Source: Nemertoderma westbladi (taxonomy: Eukaryota > Xenacoelomorpha > Nemertodermatida > Nemertodermatidae). Taken from it: DNA of 64,000 nt. Numbering within the stretch: position 1 is the first letter of the stretch; every line of letters starts with the position of its first letter. Location: the NCBI GenBank assembly GCA_032718475.1, contig JAUCBJ010007289.1, positions 310,001 through 374,000 of the forward strand, read 5' to 3'. A model generated the notes under the pieces. The model was not told the DNA's origin. It was given only the letters and a program-made list of their open reading frames with translations, and ran no database searches. A program made the position numbers and the translations under genes. Of the stretch, positions 61,931 through 64,000 are shown piece by piece.

Positions 61931-64000
61931 ATCGGGGGGTTGAGCGACTAAGGGAGAGCGGAGGATTCAAAGGCGGGCAACGCTGGCGGGGGGTCACCGT
62001 TGCGGTCGGGCGTTTTGCACTGTAACACGCAGACCATTCGCCGATACAGTAACTAGGGGGCTGATGATCCAGGTCTCGACTCTATTTAGTATTAGGGGGG
62101 CAGGAATCGGGTTAGTTAGGAAGCCTAGATGTATCTGGGAGAGGCCTGCGCGTATTACAGCGTTGAGTGTGGAGTACGAATAGTGAATCGCACAACTGTG
62201 GGCTATACAGTAGTTAACTGCATAATTGCGAACTGTGATTGCTGACGCTGATTGGTGTGTTACTGAAGTGTGCCTATGATTATGAATGTTTAGGTAGGCG
62301 CCCTTTTCTCTTTGATTGATTTCTATTTCTTAGTTACAACAAATAATTACTGATTAGGTCAAAGTAATACGGCAATTTAGGCTATTACTAGCGAAACCTG
62401 TTGCGTAATAAATTAGAATTACGCATTCTGGAACTCTTAGTAATTAGTACGCTGTTACATATTTGTGACTGTAATTGATTAGTAAAAATTAAGAATTAGT
62501 ACGCAGCATAGCGGAGAGTAGCTAAGGTAATAATTAGAGTACTGTAAACTATTCACGCTGAGCGGTTATTTGCATTAGCGGGCAATCAGCTAGATCGCAC
62601 TATTCAGTACGCACAATACGCTAGTAATTTGCTGGCCTAAAGCCAGCGGCAGGCAAGTTTAGACCCGGAGTGGTACTATTTACGTAGAAACAAATACTGT
62701 ACCATTTTGATTATTTAAATATTCTCGCATTCACACATTACGTTAGGGAACCCCCAGTATTCGCGATTAGAAAAGACGTAGGCAGTAGCGTGCTTTAATA
62801 GTGATAAATTAGGCGTAAGAATACTCTGAGTGCAAAGCCTCTCGCACTCATCTTAAGTAAGCTTAGTTAGCCGACTCGGGTTTATTGTTTTGGTTATTCC
62901 CGCGTGGCTCATAGATTCGAACAGTTAGCTCTCTATCGAGCAATCGGTAGAGAAAGGAACAAGCGATTTTGCAGGAGCCGTGTAAATTTAGTAAATTATA
63001 TTAGCGGACGGCAGATTAGCGCCATCCAACGGTAAGTAGCGGTTTTGTGTTTAGCAACCTTTACAATTTAGTAATATCACGCTCCTGATCCCCTTTACTT
63101 AACAGTAGAGCAGTTTTGTGTCTTATTGGTTAGGCGAGAGCTCATTAGGTTGGCAGAAAGGTATTAACGGGTATTTGTCTGTTCAACAGTTCTGCTGTTA
63201 GTATAGAGGTCGCAGTTGTTTATCAGTAATACGCGTCTTTATTGGCTGTTGCTTGCAGCAGTCAATAGAGTATTCTTAGGCTGTTAGTTTAGATTACTGA
63301 TACTTCGTATCAGTAATACGCGCATTATTGGCTGTTGCTTGCAGCAGTCAATATTGTATTCTTAGGCTGTTGGGTAGGATCACTGTTACTGCAGTAGTTA
63401 AGTAATAAATTGGAGCACGTGATCGTCTGCTGTAGGCTATAGGCTAGTGTACGGTAGAACATTGAGTATATTCTTTTAGGCTGTTAGTTTAGATTACTGT
63501 ATTCACTGGTCGCGTACAATAGTACAGTAGTACATTAGGCTGATTGCTGTTACTGCGTACGGTAGAAGGGACATTTGTTTTGCCGTACCACACACAGTAT
63601 CATTAGGCAGTTAGGTTGGTGTACTGTTTTACTTACTGTACTGCGTACAGTGGATGTACGGTGGTGCGTTTTTTACTAATTGCGAATACAGCAGTTCCTT
63701 AGGCCTTAGGGCAAATTGTAATTAGTAAGTTTTTTGAAAATTTTAGCTAGGTTTGCGAGAATTCAGTTTTGGTCAAAATTATTTGTAAAATTCTTGAGTT
63801 TTGTACCGGTATGTTAGGTAACCGCTTAGTTATTTTATACCATCTGGAGATACATGGCAAGACGGAACTTCTGAGTTTGGGGTTCGTGTGGGTCTGCGGG
63901 TTCGGTTTGCAATCAGCGAAGGGCCTGAATCTTTGGACGCGGACGTGGAATCTCACAGCAAACAAGGTTAGTTGTTCTGTTGGCACCAGTGTGTTTGTGG
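61931..64000. other. Non-coding right end with short duplication
   Basis: No supported ORF on either strand. A direct duplication of ~90 bp (about 63219-63308 and 63309-63396; TATCAGTAATACGCG, TTGGCTGTTGCTTGCAGCAG) with a weaker third trace near 63471 is the only structure seen. It may be the leader or first intron of something beginning at the 61550 promoter. Confidence 0.4.

Noticed and set aside
61085-64000. 5' LTR of element C
   Set aside because: No similarity to 51570-52103 could be seen. The sequence is instead related to 1-809.

Overview
The window is animal nuclear DNA, most likely from a marine invertebrate (possibly a deuterostome; the species cannot be settled from sequence alone). 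Three observations point there: exon-sized blocks with phase-1 AG/GT borders that encode extracellular domains (fibrinogen-related, EGF-like and laminin-G-like), BEL/Pao, LINE and Penelope-like retroelements, and abundant mini- and microsatellites. Host coding sequence is sparse. It consists of a lectin-like set on the minus strand (fibrinogen-related exons at 2872-3464 and 13203-13834, an EGF exon at 12645-12785, a laminin-G-like exon at 34779-35452) and one plus-strand exon at 51126-51569.

From left to right: a dispersed repeat (1-809) abuts a 5'-truncated LINE reverse transcriptase (809-2665). Next comes a fibrinogen-domain copy whose start is replaced by a BEL/Pao RNase H fragment (2872-4309). 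Then come satellite-like repeats and three copies of a ~1.24 kb repeat with 19-bp terminal inverted repeats (4316-11763), and the second fibrinogen-domain exon.

Element A (14753-33622, minus) is a complete BEL/Pao LTR element of about 18.9 kb with nearly identical LTRs and a 5-bp target duplication, sitting inside a 62-bp minisatellite. It carries gag-protease-RT-RNase H-integrase (one in-frame stop) and, downstream of pol, two extra ORFs of 338 and about 1060-1076 codons. Element B (36005-48122, minus) is a 12.1 kb relative with almost identical LTRs. It has kept gag-protease but lost RT, most of integrase and most of the extra ORFs. B and a small Penelope-like element (48938-49958) are both inserted in one LINE. 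Element C (51570 to about 61092, minus) is a third BEL/Pao-type element with a broken pol and an intact 849-codon ORF 3' of pol; it interrupts the exon at 51126-51569. The right end (61085-61930) is an inverted relative of the window's first 800 bases.

The main discovery candidate is the shared downstream module. The 3' ORFs of A and C, though very divergent, have the same layout. Both show what looks like a DEDDy/RNase D-like 3'-5' exonuclease core (DxE, then K-[IV]-G-S-A-[VI]-x2-D, then Y-x3-E-[ND]), then CCHC zinc knuckles, then a basic tail. A non-envelope accessory protein with a nuclease-like fold and nucleic-acid-binding knuckles in the env position of giant BEL/Pao elements is not something I recognise as described.
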